From JAHCHG01 sp965214585 (GTDB lineage: Bacteria; Acidobacteriota; Blastocatellia; Pyrinomonadales; Pyrinomonadaceae): a stretch of 64,000 nucleotides of DNA. The notes below the pieces were generated by a model. The model ran no database searches, was not told the origin of the DNA, and was given only the letters and a program-made list of their open reading frames with translations. Of this stretch, positions 1-8,477 are shown piece by piece; the first letter of the stretch is position 1, and each line of letters begins with the position of its first letter. The stretch spans positions 496,001 to 560,000 of the forward strand of contig OZ243957.1 of NCBI GenBank assembly GCA_965214585.1, written 5' to 3'. The translations under genes were made by a program, and so were the position numbers.

Positions 1-562
1 GGATTTTCGGGCAGAGTTCGCTTGCAAGTGCTTTTGTAAATGAAATTTGTCCGCCTTTTGAAGCCGCGTAGTTTGAATAATTTGCCTCGCCGCGCTGTCC
101 GGCGGTTGAAGAAACAAGCACAATCGCGCCTTTTTCCTGCTTTTTCATCGAAGGCACGCACGCTTTCGACATCGCCCACGCCGCTTTTAAATTCGTATTC
201 AAAACCTTATTCCAGAGTTCTTCGCTCATCTCCTCAATCGGCGCACCTTGCCAAATTCCCGCGTTCAAAACGAGTAAATCAATTTTGCCGAATTTTTCAA
301 TTGTTTTATCGGCAATATTATGCGCCGCCGACCATTCGGAAACGTCGCCCTGCACGGCAATCGCGTCAACGCCTTTTTCCTTACAAAGCGCAACCGTTTC
401 ATTCGCCGCATCTTCGCGGCTCAGATAATTTACAACAACATCCGCGCCCGCTTCCGCAAGCCTTAACGCCGTCGCGCGTCCGACTCCGCGCGATGCGCCC
501 GTAATGACGGCGGTTTTTCCCGCAAACAGATTTTTCGGCAGTTCAATCGGTTTCTTATTCAT
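1..562 (-). CDS. SDR-family oxidoreductase, FabG-like (3' end cut by window edge)
   Basis: Reading the minus strand from the ATG at 562 gives an open frame to the window edge, about 187 residues. The N-terminus has the Rossmann cofactor motif TGASRGVG, then an NAG motif and the catalytic YAASK segment, all typical of classical short-chain dehydrogenases that reduce 3-oxoacyl-ACP or similar carbonyls with NAD(P)H. The substrate cannot be told from sequence. The C-terminal part lies outside the window. A neighbouring DUF4262 gene ends only 5 bp upstream of this start on the same strand, so the two may be co-transcribed. Confidence 0.9.
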   Translation of the reverse strand, partial: MNKKPIELPKNLFAGKTAVITGASRGVGRATALRLAEAGADVVVNYLSREDAANETVALCKEKGVDAIAVQGDVSEWSAAHNIADKTIEKFGKIDLLVLNAGIWQGAPIEEMSEELWNKVLNTNLKAAWAMSKACVPSMKKQEKGAIVLVSSTAGQRGEANYSNYAASKGGQISFTKALASELCPKI

Positions 563-567
563 AAAAT

Positions 568-1038
568 TTAATGTTCTTTCGGCGGATTTGTAATAACTTT
601 CAAATAAAATTTCGCTTCTTCGGGAAAATCTTTGTCCCAAGGAAATTTGCCTTTAACAGTCGGCGGAACGCATTGAGTCAGCGGAAATTCTAAATTATTA
701 TAAAAAAAGATCGCCCGTCCTACATAATCTTTGTAATATTTTTTCGGAACTTCGCCGAAGTAACAGGCGAAATTATCTAAAACTCCTTCGTGATATTTGC
801 CGTTCGTAAAAGTTTTTCCTCTTTCAATTTCATATGCCATATTGTTCAAAAGAACTTGCGTCAATTCGCGTTTTAATCCGATGATTATTATTTCGGGATG
901 ATTAAATTTTTCGTAAAGCCCGATTGTATATGAAAACGGCGGATGCTCTTCGTCCTCGAAAACGTGCATAATTTGGCAGCCGCTTTTTTCGATATTGGCG
1001 GAGATTCTCTCCAATTCTTGCTTCTCATTTTCAGTCAT
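568..1038 (-). CDS. DUF4262 domain protein
   Basis: A 156-aa soluble protein. The stretch FSYTIGLYEKFNHPEIIIIGL matches the start of DUF4262 as I know it, where a predicted SYTIGL strand is followed by a hydrophobic strand. The family has no established biochemical role. It lies just upstream of the SDR gene on the same strand and is divergent from the acyl-CoA synthetase gene, with about 90 bp between the two starts that must hold both promoters. No signal peptide or membrane segment is visible. Confidence 0.75.
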   Translation of the reverse strand: MTENEKQELERISANIEKSGCQIMHVFEDEEHPPFSYTIGLYEKFNHPEIIIIGLKRELTQVLLNNMAYEIERGKTFTNGKYHEGVLDNFACYFGEVPKKYYKDYVGRAIFFYNNLEFPLTQCVPPTVKGKFPWDKDFPEEAKFYLKVITNPPKEH

Positions 1039-1127
1039 ATTTCCTTTGAAAATTTTGCCGTTTATTATATGTGTTATAAACTTTTGCTTGAAAATTTACA
1101 AAACGGCAAAAGAAATATTTTAGCGAT

Positions 1128-3299
1128 ATGAACGAAAAAAACATTTTAGAAGACCAACCAATCGCGTGGCGACCAACCGAAGAAGTTATCGAAAAATCTC
1201 AGTTAAAGAAATTTATGCGGCAGACGGGCGCGGCAGATTGGGACGAACTTTACCGAAAATCAATCGAAGACGTTGAAAATTTTACCGATGAAGTTTTGAA
1301 ATTTTTAGACGTAAAATTCGATCCGCCGTATGAAAAGTTATTGGACACTTCGGAAGGAATCGAGTGGTCAAAATGGTGTGTCGGCGGCGGTTTGAATATT
1401 ACTGAAATGTGTCTTGACCGCTGGATCGGGACGGAAATCGAAGATCAGGCGGCGGTGATTTGGGAAGGTGAAGAAGGCGAAGTTAAAGAAGTTTCGTATA
1501 AGGGATTATTGGAAGAAGTTAAAAATTGTTCCGCAGGTTTGCGTCTTAAAGGATTGAAAAAAGGTGATGCAATTGGAATTCATTTACCGATGATGATTGA
1601 AACAGTTATTGCGCTTCTGGCAATCAATCGAATTGGTGCGATTGCAGTTCCTGTTTTTAGCGGTTACGGAGTTGAAGCTATTGCATCAAGAATGAATGCC
1701 GTAAAAGCAAAGGCTTTAATTACCAGCGATGGATTTCCGCGCAAAGGTAAAGAAATTGATGCTTTCAATGTTGCCGCACAAGCAATTGCAAATTGCCCGA
1801 CAATTGAGAATGTATTTATTGTCAACAGAATCCCAAAAGGATTGCCGTATTCATTTATAAATACCGAACATAAATTTTCTTATCTTTTCTTTTACGAACT
1901 TTTAGAACAAGGTGAATCTGGCATTGTTTTCAGCAAAGATGTTGAAGATAAAGATGAGAAGGAACAAAAATTAATTTGGGAGAAAGCAAATAAGGAAGCC
2001 CAAAATTTACGTTTCGCAGAAAAAACCGACGCAAACGATCCGCTGATAATTCTATACAGTTCCGGCACGACGGGCAGACCGAAAGGAATCGCGCACGTTC
2101 ATTGCGGATTTCCGATCAAAGCGGCGCAGGATATGGCTTTCGGGACGGACGTTGAGCGCGGGACGCGGATTTCTTGGGTAACGGACATCGGTTGGATGAT
2201 GGGACCTTGGCTGATCTACGGTGCGCTGATAAACGGCGCGACGATGGTTTTATATGATGGCTCGCCCGATTATCCGAAGCCTGATCGGATGTGGGAGTTT
2301 TCGGCGAAACATAAAGTCGAGATTCTCGGAATTTCGCCGACATTGATTCGCGTGCTTTCGACCAAAGGCGACGATCTGCCGAAAAAACACGATCTTTCAT
2401 CGCTTCGCGCTTTTGCTTCGACGGGTGAGCCTTGGAATCCCGCGCCTTGGTATTGGCTGTTTGAAAAGGTCGGCGACTCTCGTTTGCCGATAATAAATTA
2501 TTCCGGCGGCACGGAAATTTCGGGCGGGATTTTGATGGGAAATCCGCTTCTGCCGCAAAAAGCCGGTTCGTTTCCCGCCGCTTGTCCGGGAATGGCGGCG
2601 GACATTTTGGATGAAAACGGAGAATCGCTTGCGTGGGGCGAAGTCGGCGAATTGGCGATCAGAAAACCTTGGATCGGAATGGCTCGCGGTTTTTGGGAGG
2701 AAAACGAGAGATATTTGGAAACTTATTGGTCGCGCTTTGAAAACGTCTGGGTTCACGGCGATTTTGCGATGAAAGATGCGGACGGACATTGGTATATTTT
2801 GGGACGCTCGGACGATACCTTGAACGTCGCCGGAAAGCGCGTCGGTCCCGCCGAGATCGAAAGTCTTTTGGTTGCCGATGAACGAGTTGCCGAAGCCGCC
2901 GTCATCGGCGTTCCGCATTCTATAAAAGGAACGGCGATGGTCGCCTTCTGCGTTTTGACTGGAGCGCAAGCGTCCTCGCTTGCAATAAGCGCAAGGCGCG
3001 AAAATAAAGCCGAAGCATCCGAATCGCCGCCGACCATTTCGCCGCTCCGCGACGATGCAAGCGGGACGCTTGCGCTCCAGTCGCTTGAAGCCGAATTAAA
3101 AAAAGCAGTCGCCAAAGATATGGGCAAACCACTCGCGCCGTCGCGGATTCATTTCGTTTCCGCCTTGCCGAAAACGCGCAACGCAAAAGTTATGCGCCGC
3201 GTGATTCGTTCGGCGTATTTGGGCGAAGACGCGGGCGATCTGTCGGCACTCGAAAATCCGCAAACGGTTGAAGAGATAAGAAATGTTTCCGACAAATAA
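1128..3299 (+). CDS. acs: Acetyl-CoA synthetase-like AMP-forming acyl-CoA ligase
   Basis: 723 aa of the ANL superfamily, which forms acyl-adenylate and then acyl-CoA. Visible motifs are the P-loop SSGTTGRPKGI near residue 313, the acyl pocket segment WVTDIGWMMGPW, the hinge motif GRSDDTLNVAGKRVGPAE, and near the C-terminus PKTRNAKVMRR with the catalytic lysine. It resembles acetyl/propionyl-CoA synthetases more than long-chain ligases. Between the hinge region and the C-terminal domain about 42 residues (from about 611) are encoded by an inserted palindromic repeat (2958-3081) that keeps the frame. The last codons overlap the start of a broken PIN toxin gene. Copies of its 3' end recur at 3966 and about 4645. 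Confidence 0.88.
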   Translation: MNEKNILEDQPIAWRPTEEVIEKSQLKKFMRQTGAADWDELYRKSIEDVENFTDEVLKFLDVKFDPPYEKLLDTSEGIEWSKWCVGGGLNITEMCLDRWIGTEIEDQAAVIWEGEEGEVKEVSYKGLLEEVKNCSAGLRLKGLKKGDAIGIHLPMMIETVIALLAINRIGAIAVPVFSGYGVEAIASRMNAVKAKALITSDGFPRKGKEIDAFNVAAQAIANCPTIENVFIVNRIPKGLPYSFINTEHKFSYLFFYELLEQGESGIVFSKDVEDKDEKEQKLIWEKANKEAQNLRFAEKTDANDPLIILYSSGTTGRPKGIAHVHCGFPIKAAQDMAFGTDVERGTRISWVTDIGWMMGPWLIYGALINGATMVLYDGSPDYPKPDRMWEFSAKHKVEILGISPTLIRVLSTKGDDLPKKHDLSSLRAFASTGEPWNPAPWYWLFEKVGDSRLPIINYSGGTEISGGILMGNPLLPQKAGSFPAACPGMAADILDENGESLAWGEVGELAIRKPWIGMARGFWEENERYLETYWSRFENVWVHGDFAMKDADGHWYILGRSDDTLNVAGKRVGPAEIESLLVADERVAEAAVIGVPHSIKGTAMVAFCVLTGAQASSLAISARRENKAEASESPPTISPLRDDASGTLALQSLEAELKKAVAKDMGKPLAPSRIHFVSALPKTRNAKVMRRVIRSAYLGEDAGDLSALENPQTVEEIRNVSDK
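2958..3081. repeat. Palindromic repeat element inserted in frame in acs
   Basis: The left end begins ACTGGAGCGCAAGCGTCC and the right end is its near-exact inverse, GACGCTTGCGCTCCAGT; the inner halves also pair through CGCTTGCAA and TGCAAGCG. The same ends bound an intergenic element at 13772-13904, so this is a dispersed element. Here it is translated as part of the ligase without a stop codon and replaces the usual short linker before the C-terminal domain. It resembles in-frame palindromic elements known from a few other bacteria, such as Rickettsia RPE (comparison by architecture only). Confidence 0.8.
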
Positions 3300-3722
3300 A
3301 ATTCTGCGTGTGATTTTCGACACGAATATTTTAGCAGCGGCTTTGCGTTCAAAAAGCGGCGCGTCTTATGCTTTGATCTCGATGCTGCCGTCTTTGAAAT
3401 TTGAACTCGCTCTTTCTCTGCCGCTTTATATGGAATATCTCGACGTTTTAATGCGTCCTGAAATTAAACTGTCGGAGTTTCTAATATTGAAATTTTAGAT
3501 TTTATTGACGAAATTTTGATAAACGCGCAAACTAATAATATCTATTTTCTTTGGCGACCTTGGTTAAAGGATGCCAAAGACGATATGATTTTAGAGTTAG
3601 CGATTGCTTCAAACGCCGATTATATCGTTACTTTTAATCTAAAAGATTTTCGCAATATCGAATCTTTCGGCATCGAAGCGATTGCGCCGAAAGATTTCTT
3701 GAACTTAGTGAGGAATTTATGA
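3283..3722 (+). pseudogene. PIN-domain toxin gene, frameshifted
   Basis: The first part, starting at ATG 3283, encodes RVIFDTNILAAALRSKSGAS, the N-terminal strand of a PIN ribonuclease with its first acidic residue. The frame runs into a stop at 3496-3498. The next frame carries the rest: DFIDEILINAQ, then KDAKDDMILELAIASNADYIVTFNLKDF, the standard second half with the conserved acidic residues. The frames would join near 3477-3482 if one T were restored after GAGTTT. The stop overlaps the ATG of the antitoxin gene by 4 bp. The toxin is probably inactive unless the shift is a sequencing error. Confidence 0.82.
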
Positions 3723-3964
3723 ACCGAGTAACTGTCAAATTACCAAACGAACTTCACCGACGGCTTGAAAAAATGTCTGAAAGATCAGGCGTTCCCGTCA
3801 GCCGAATTTTAGTCGAAGCGGCGGAAAAAATGTCGGAGATCGAGATTCTCGAACAAATCAAACGCGATGCCGCAAAGCGCGATACGCGCAAAGGATTTGA
3901 AAAAGTTCTCGCCGCCGTTCCCGATGTTGAGCCGGAAAATCCTGACGATAAAATAGAACAATAA
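3719..3964 (+). CDS. Ribbon-helix-helix (CopG-like) antitoxin
   Basis: 81 aa. The N-terminal VTVKLPNELHRRLEKMSERSGVPVSRILVEAAE is a typical ribbon-helix-helix DNA-binding segment; the charged C-terminal tail would bind the toxin. The gene follows the PIN toxin with a 4-bp ATGA overlap, as in VapBC-like operons in which the antitoxin represses the operon as a complex. The gene is intact although its toxin partner is frameshifted. A decayed copy of its middle part is found at about 4586-4650. Confidence 0.8.
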   Translation: MNRVTVKLPNELHRRLEKMSERSGVPVSRILVEAAEKMSEIEILEQIKRDAAKRDTRKGFEKVLAAVPDVEPENPDDKIEQ

Positions 3965-3965
3965 T

Positions 3966-4062
3966 CAGCCGCGTCATTCGTTCGGCATATTCGGGCGAAG
4001 ACGTGAGCGATTTATCGGCATTTGAAAATCCGCAGGTAGTTGAAGAAATTAAACGAAAATAG
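3966..4062 (+). pseudogene. Duplicated 3' end of the acs gene
   Basis: Directly after the antitoxin stop the sequence again encodes SRVIRSAYSGEDVSDL and continues in frame through ENPQVVEEIKRK to a TAG. This matches the last 32 codons of the acyl-CoA synthetase (RRVIRSAYLGEDAGDL...). It has no start of its own. It forms a direct repeat with 3187-3290 that brackets the toxin-antitoxin pair, as expected if a module entered the 3' end of acs and a tail copy was left on the far side. Confidence 0.75.
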
Positions 4063-4133
4063 CTTTTTGCATTTTGGTTTCAATAAATCAAATTTGGAAA
4101 CAATTCTCTGTTTTGCAGCGTAAATTCTTTGTT

Positions 4134-4532
4134 ATGAACACAAAAGTTTTGATGATTTCGAGCGCGTTGATAATGGGAGTTTGCGGCATTTTATTTCAGT
4201 TTTTGCCGCACGAGGTTTTGAAATTCAGCGGAGTTGATGCCGTCGGAATTATGCCTCTGTTTATTCAGATCATCGGTGCTTTATATCTCGGCTTTGCGGC
4301 GATGAATTGGATGGCAAAAGCGGTGCTGATCGGTGGAATATACGCTCGTCCGCTGGCTATCGGTAATTTTGCACACTTTATGATCGGGGCATTTGCTTTA
4401 CTAAAATATGCTTTTACCGTGCAGAATTTATGGGCTGTCTGGGTTGCCGTGATAATTTACGCGCTATTTGCCATTTCTTTTGCCATAGTCTTTTTCAGGC
4501 ATCCGCTTAAACCCGATTCTGAAAATCCTTAA
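4134..4532 (+). CDS. Small integral membrane protein, unknown function
   Basis: 132 aa when started at the ATG at 4134, the first methionine directly before the hydrophobic segment; an upstream in-frame ATG at 4074 would add 20 residues. Four hydrophobic segments are visible (about residues 5-25, 40-60, 65-90 and 100-122), so a four-helix inner-membrane protein is likely. No catalytic motif or recognised family is apparent. It sits between two decayed copies of the acs 3' end. Confidence 0.6.
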   Translation: MNTKVLMISSALIMGVCGILFQFLPHEVLKFSGVDAVGIMPLFIQIIGALYLGFAAMNWMAKAVLIGGIYARPLAIGNFAHFMIGAFALLKYAFTVQNLWAVWVAVIIYALFAISFAIVFFRHPLKPDSENP

Positions 4533-4585
4533 ATAAAAATGTTGCCGATCTTATAATTTGATTTTTTGGAGATTTTAAGGAAAAT

Positions 4586-4725
4586 ATCAGCCAAATAATA
4601 ATCAAAGCGGCGGAAAAAATGTCGGAAATCGAATCTCTCGAACGCGAAGCAAGACGCGGGCGATTTGTCCGCGCTTGAAAATCCGCAGACGGTTGAGAAA
4701 ATCGGGCAAGCAAGACAAAGTTGAA
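4586..4725 (+). pseudogene. Fused remnant of antitoxin middle and acs 3' end
   Basis: The sequence from 4586 repeats the middle of the ribbon-helix-helix gene (around AAEKMSEIE) and at about 4645 passes directly into a third copy of the acs tail (GCGGGCGATTTGTCCGCGCT, ENPQTVEK). No continuous reading frame remains. It appears to be a decayed second copy of the toxin-antitoxin plus acs-tail unit. Confidence 0.65.
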
Positions 4726-4751
4726 ATCTTTATGTAAAATTTGATACGGAA

Positions 4752-6353
4752 ATGCACATTACGAAGTTACAAATTTCAAATTTTAAAAGATTCAGCAATC
4801 TGACGATTGATTTGTCTTCCGTTGAACCGCCGCTGAAACTTGTTTTACTTATCGGCGCGAACGGAAGCGGGAAAAGTTCGGTTTTTGATGCTTTTGAATG
4901 GATTTCTCAACCTTATAAAGATGAATCTTATAAAAATCGGACATCATCCGATTATCATAATAAAAATAACAACACGCCAAATGTCAAAGTAGTTTTTGAT
5001 AATCAAGACTCTCTTGAAGCTATTACGGAAACGGCGATTAGTATCGAAAATCGAAAAGATTTTTTTTACGGTCGGAGCGCGTTGCGCCAAGCACCGAGAT
5101 TAACGAAAAACTCGCTCGTTTCGATTGATGTTTCGGCTGATGCAGACCGTCCGAGATTTTATATTGATGTTGATAATCGGTTTGAAAACGACGTTTCGTT
5201 GTGGCTGGAAAATGTTTTGCAGGAAGTTTTCGGAAATGATTTTGACGCTCAAAATTTGAAGGCGCGTCTTGTTATACCGATCAACGACGCTTTGATTCGT
5301 ATTTTCGGCGAGAACGATTCGACTTCGCTGCGATTGGTCGGCGTTCTGCCGCCGAACAACGGCAAACCGACGCAGATTAATTTTGAAAAAGGAGAATCAA
5401 AATTCGGATATGAACTTTTGAGCAGCGGCGAAAAAGAGATTTTCGGAATTTTACTCAATCTTTTGGTTCGGCGCGAAAAATTTCAAGACACGATCTATTT
5501 TATAGACGAACTCGATGTTCATCTGAACACGACTTTGCAGTATTCTCTGCTCAAAGAAATCACGGAAAACTGGATTCCCGAAAACTGCCAACTTTGGACG
5601 GCGAGCCATTCGCTCGGTTTTATTCAGTATGCCAGAGAATCGGAAAACGCCGCGATTTTGGATTTTGACCAATTTGATTTTGATCTGCCGCAGACGCTTT
5701 TGCCGCAGCCTAAGGAGAATCTGGAAGTTTACGAAATCGCCGTGCCGAAAGATATGCTTTCGGAGATTTTCAAAGATAAACTTTTAACTTTTTGTGAAAA
5801 CGAAGACGTAACGATTTATAATTCAATCGGTTTGACGAAAAGGCTTTTTCTGCCTGCCAGAGATAAAAACGATGTCTATTTTTCCGCGAAAAACAACCCG
5901 AAATCCTTCGGCGTAATGGACAAAGATTTTTTAACGCCGAAGGAAATTGAAGCAATTTGTCAAAAAGTTCCCAATCTTTTTGTTTTAGATTATTACTCAA
6001 TCGAAAGCTATCTTTATCATCCTGAAAATTTGGCGGAAATAGTTGAGAAATTTAATATTGAAGATTACAAAAATGATCTGAAACTGCAAAAACAAAAACT
6101 CTACGACAAAGTGATCTACGGACTTAAACAAGCCAGAGATAGTTATAAAGTTTTATCCCTCGAAAAAATAAATCTGAAAGATGCTGAAAATGATATTTTT
6201 GATTCGTTGAAAAGCGATGATTTTGAAGATTTTTACCCGTATTTGGATATGAAAAAAACATTCAGACACGGAGATTACAATATTTCCAAGATCAAATTAG
6301 CTCAAACCAAATGGATTAAAAAAGCTATTTTCGCAATATTCGATGCGAGATGA
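4752..6353 (+). CDS. AAA/ABC-type ATPase with TOPRIM-like C-terminal domain (OLD-like)
   Basis: 533 aa. Walker A GANGSGKSS lies at about residues 36-44 after the N-terminal strand LQISNFKRF. The ABC-type signature region SSGEKEIFGILLN is near 225, Walker B IYFIDELDVHLN near 253, and TASHS follows as a switch. This is the SMC/RecF/OLD type of head. The C-terminal third contains FGVMDKDFLTPKE and then SIESYLYHPEN, a pattern like the acidic motif of TOPRIM/DUF4435 nucleases. Such combinations are common in anti-phage ATPase-nucleases, so a DNA-targeting defence role is possible but inferred. It stands alone, with no partner gene visible next to it. Confidence 0.72.
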   Translation: MHITKLQISNFKRFSNLTIDLSSVEPPLKLVLLIGANGSGKSSVFDAFEWISQPYKDESYKNRTSSDYHNKNNNTPNVKVVFDNQDSLEAITETAISIENRKDFFYGRSALRQAPRLTKNSLVSIDVSADADRPRFYIDVDNRFENDVSLWLENVLQEVFGNDFDAQNLKARLVIPINDALIRIFGENDSTSLRLVGVLPPNNGKPTQINFEKGESKFGYELLSSGEKEIFGILLNLLVRREKFQDTIYFIDELDVHLNTTLQYSLLKEITENWIPENCQLWTASHSLGFIQYARESENAAILDFDQFDFDLPQTLLPQPKENLEVYEIAVPKDMLSEIFKDKLLTFCENEDVTIYNSIGLTKRLFLPARDKNDVYFSAKNNPKSFGVMDKDFLTPKEIEAICQKVPNLFVLDYYSIESYLYHPENLAEIVEKFNIEDYKNDLKLQKQKLYDKVIYGLKQARDSYKVLSLEKINLKDAENDIFDSLKSDDFEDFYPYLDMKKTFRHGDYNISKIKLAQTKWIKKAIFAIFDAR

Positions 6354-6390
6354 TTTCCTCTCAATTTACATAAATAAGCTCAAGAAAATT

Positions 6391-7320
6391 TTAATTTTTC
6401 TGCCGCCTCATTTTATACGGCTTTAGATTCGGAATCCAACATCTCACATTTTTGCAGTAATCTTCGTAATCTTCTCCAAAACGATTTTGCAAATCCGTTT
6501 CTTCAAGCGGGCGAAAAATTATCTGCCAAATGAACGCGCCCATTAGAGCGTAAAGCAAAACAAGCGGCGAGCCGAGAAATAAGCCGACTGCCAAACCTTG
6601 CCCGATTCCCGAAATTGCCATCGGATTTCGCACATACGAATACGCGCCTTTGGCGACCAGATTCGGCGCGTAATCCAATGGAAGCGGCGTTCCGCGCCCG
6701 ATTTTAGACATCAGATATGCACTCGAAACGCCGAGCGAACTTATTGAAATGAACAGGAAAACCGCGATGATCTTTTGGAACGGAAACGAAAAATCGGGAA
6801 CGCCGAGTTTGTTTTCGAGTTCGATTATAAAATACGGGAAAATTATCAAGATCAAACTCCAGACGACGGCGATCTGGCTGAATGTTTTTATCAGAATCCA
6901 ACTCGTTTTCTCTGATTTGTTTTGCCGAAACATTGCTTTTCTGGTTATTTTCGATAAGCCGACGGCGAATGATCCACTCCAAATCATTGCGGGAAACATT
7001 AAAGTAACGCCGAGCCAGCCCGTATCGGTTGATAACGCGAAGGCGAAACAATAAAGCGTCGCGTAGCTGATCGTGCCGACGACGAACCACAAAGCAATCG
7101 TTAAAAGCGCGTGATTTGTTCGGCAGAAATAAGCCGCGACGAGCGAACCGGCGGCGAGCAGAAACAAATCGGGAAGCCAAAAGGCGAGCAGAATATTTTC
7201 GCTGTTTCCCATTCGGAAAAAGCCGCGCGAAACGGGAACGAAAAATAAAAGACACCACCAAAGGATTACTCCGATTCCCTGCACGGCAAAGTAGATTGTC
7301 GCAGATTGTCGGATTTTCAT
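6391..7320 (-). CDS. ICMT/PEMT-like membrane methyltransferase
   Basis: 309 aa with about eight hydrophobic segments. The C-terminal part, GAYSYVRNPMAISGIGQG followed by PLEETDLQNRFGEDYEDYCKNVRCWIPN, is the signature of the isoprenylcysteine carboxyl methyltransferase / phospholipid methyltransferase group (YxRNPMY-like motif, then E..L..RFG..Y..Y). The acceptor is unknown. The N-terminal 200 residues are additional transmembrane helices not found in the minimal family. It is divergent from the CDF transporter gene. Confidence 0.75.
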   Translation of the reverse strand: MKIRQSATIYFAVQGIGVILWWCLLFFVPVSRGFFRMGNSENILLAFWLPDLFLLAAGSLVAAYFCRTNHALLTIALWFVVGTISYATLYCFAFALSTDTGWLGVTLMFPAMIWSGSFAVGLSKITRKAMFRQNKSEKTSWILIKTFSQIAVVWSLILIIFPYFIIELENKLGVPDFSFPFQKIIAVFLFISISSLGVSSAYLMSKIGRGTPLPLDYAPNLVAKGAYSYVRNPMAISGIGQGLAVGLFLGSPLVLLYALMGAFIWQIIFRPLEETDLQNRFGEDYEDYCKNVRCWIPNLKPYKMRRQKN

Positions 7321-7420
7321 ATTTTTTCTGATTTGGAAATTATGACAATAATATTACCAAAATAATACCGCGTGCGCCTCGAATACAAACCGGCAAACTG
7401 GTAAAATTTTCAAACAGCAG

Positions 7421-8335
7421 ATGAAACGCGAAAATCTGACAAAATTTGCGTGGCTTTCGGTTTTTGCCGCCGTTGTAACAATCGGTTTGAAAGCGGGCGC
7501 GTATTGGCTGACCGATTCCGTCGGCTTGCTTTCCGACGCGCTCGAATCGGTTATCAATTTGGCGGCGGCAATCGTCGCTTTGATGATGCTCACATTGGCG
7601 GCGAAACCGCCGGACGAAGAACACGCTTTCGGACACGACAAAGCCGAATATTTTGCGGGCGGAATCGAGGGAACTTTGATTTTGATTGCCGCCGTGACAA
7701 TCGGCTGGACTGCCGTTTTTCGTTTTTTTTATCCGCGTCTGATCGAGCAAGTCGGCATCGGTTTGATAATTACGGCGGCGGCGACAGTTATAAATCTGAT
7801 CGTCGGACAGATTTTAATTCGCGCCGGACGCAAATATCGAACGATCACGCTCGAATCGGACGGCAAACATTTGATGACCGACGTTTGGACATCAATCGGC
7901 GTGATCGTCGGAGTTTGGGCGGTAAGCTGGACAGGCTGGCTTTTTCTCGATCCGCTCGTCGCTCTGCTCGTCGCGGCAAACATCACTTGGACGGGATTTC
8001 AATTGACAAAACGCGCCGCGCTCGGTTTGATGGACACCGCCGTTTCGCCTGAAAAATTAGAGAAAATCCACAAAATCCTCGACGATTACTCGGAGAAAAA
8101 AGGCATCGAATATCACGCTTTGCGAACCAGACGCGCCGCCACGCGCTCGTTTATCAGCCTGCACGTCGTCGTTCCCGGCGATTGGACGGTTCACAAAGGA
8201 CACCAACTTCTCGAAGAAATCGAAGCCGACATCCGCCGCGAAATTGAAGGCTCGATCATCTTCACGCATCTCGAATCGCTCGACGATCCGGCTTCGTGGC
8301 ACGACATCGAACTTGACCGCACGGATGTTCCTTAA
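7421..8335 (+). CDS. Cation diffusion facilitator (CDF) transporter
   Basis: 304 aa. TM2 contains DSVGLLSDALES and TM5 contains HLMTDVWTSIGV; these HxxxD- and DxxxD-like pairs form the divalent-metal site of the family. HAFGHDKAEYFAGGIE between them is the usual loop after TM2. The C-terminal third is the cytoplasmic ferredoxin-like domain (SFISLHVVVPG). It would export a divalent metal such as Zn, Fe or Mn in exchange for protons; which metal is not decidable here. It is divergent from the methyltransferase gene. Confidence 0.9.
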   Translation: MKRENLTKFAWLSVFAAVVTIGLKAGAYWLTDSVGLLSDALESVINLAAAIVALMMLTLAAKPPDEEHAFGHDKAEYFAGGIEGTLILIAAVTIGWTAVFRFFYPRLIEQVGIGLIITAAATVINLIVGQILIRAGRKYRTITLESDGKHLMTDVWTSIGVIVGVWAVSWTGWLFLDPLVALLVAANITWTGFQLTKRAALGLMDTAVSPEKLEKIHKILDDYSEKKGIEYHALRTRRAATRSFISLHVVVPGDWTVHKGHQLLEEIEADIRREIEGSIIFTHLESLDDPASWHDIELDRTDVP

Positions 8336-8364
8336 ACATTAATTTGTTGGAAATAAAGACTTAT

Positions 8365-8447
8365 GCCCGCGAAACACACGAAAATTTCGCTAAAAAGAAA
8401 TTAGATTTTATTGTTTTGTTTTCGTTTATTTCGTGTGTTTCGCGGGC
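8365..8447. repeat. Long perfect hairpin after the CDF gene
   Basis: GCCCGCGAAACACACGAAA at 8365-8383 is exactly inverted at 8429-8447, separated by 45 bp of AT-rich sequence. It lies between two convergent genes, about 30 bp after the CDF stop and 30 bp before the stop of the next gene. It may be a bidirectional terminator or a palindromic repeat; no T-run typical of intrinsic terminators follows directly. Confidence 0.6.
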
Positions 8448-8477
8448 AGCCTTCTTAAAAATCAAATTTCACAATGT

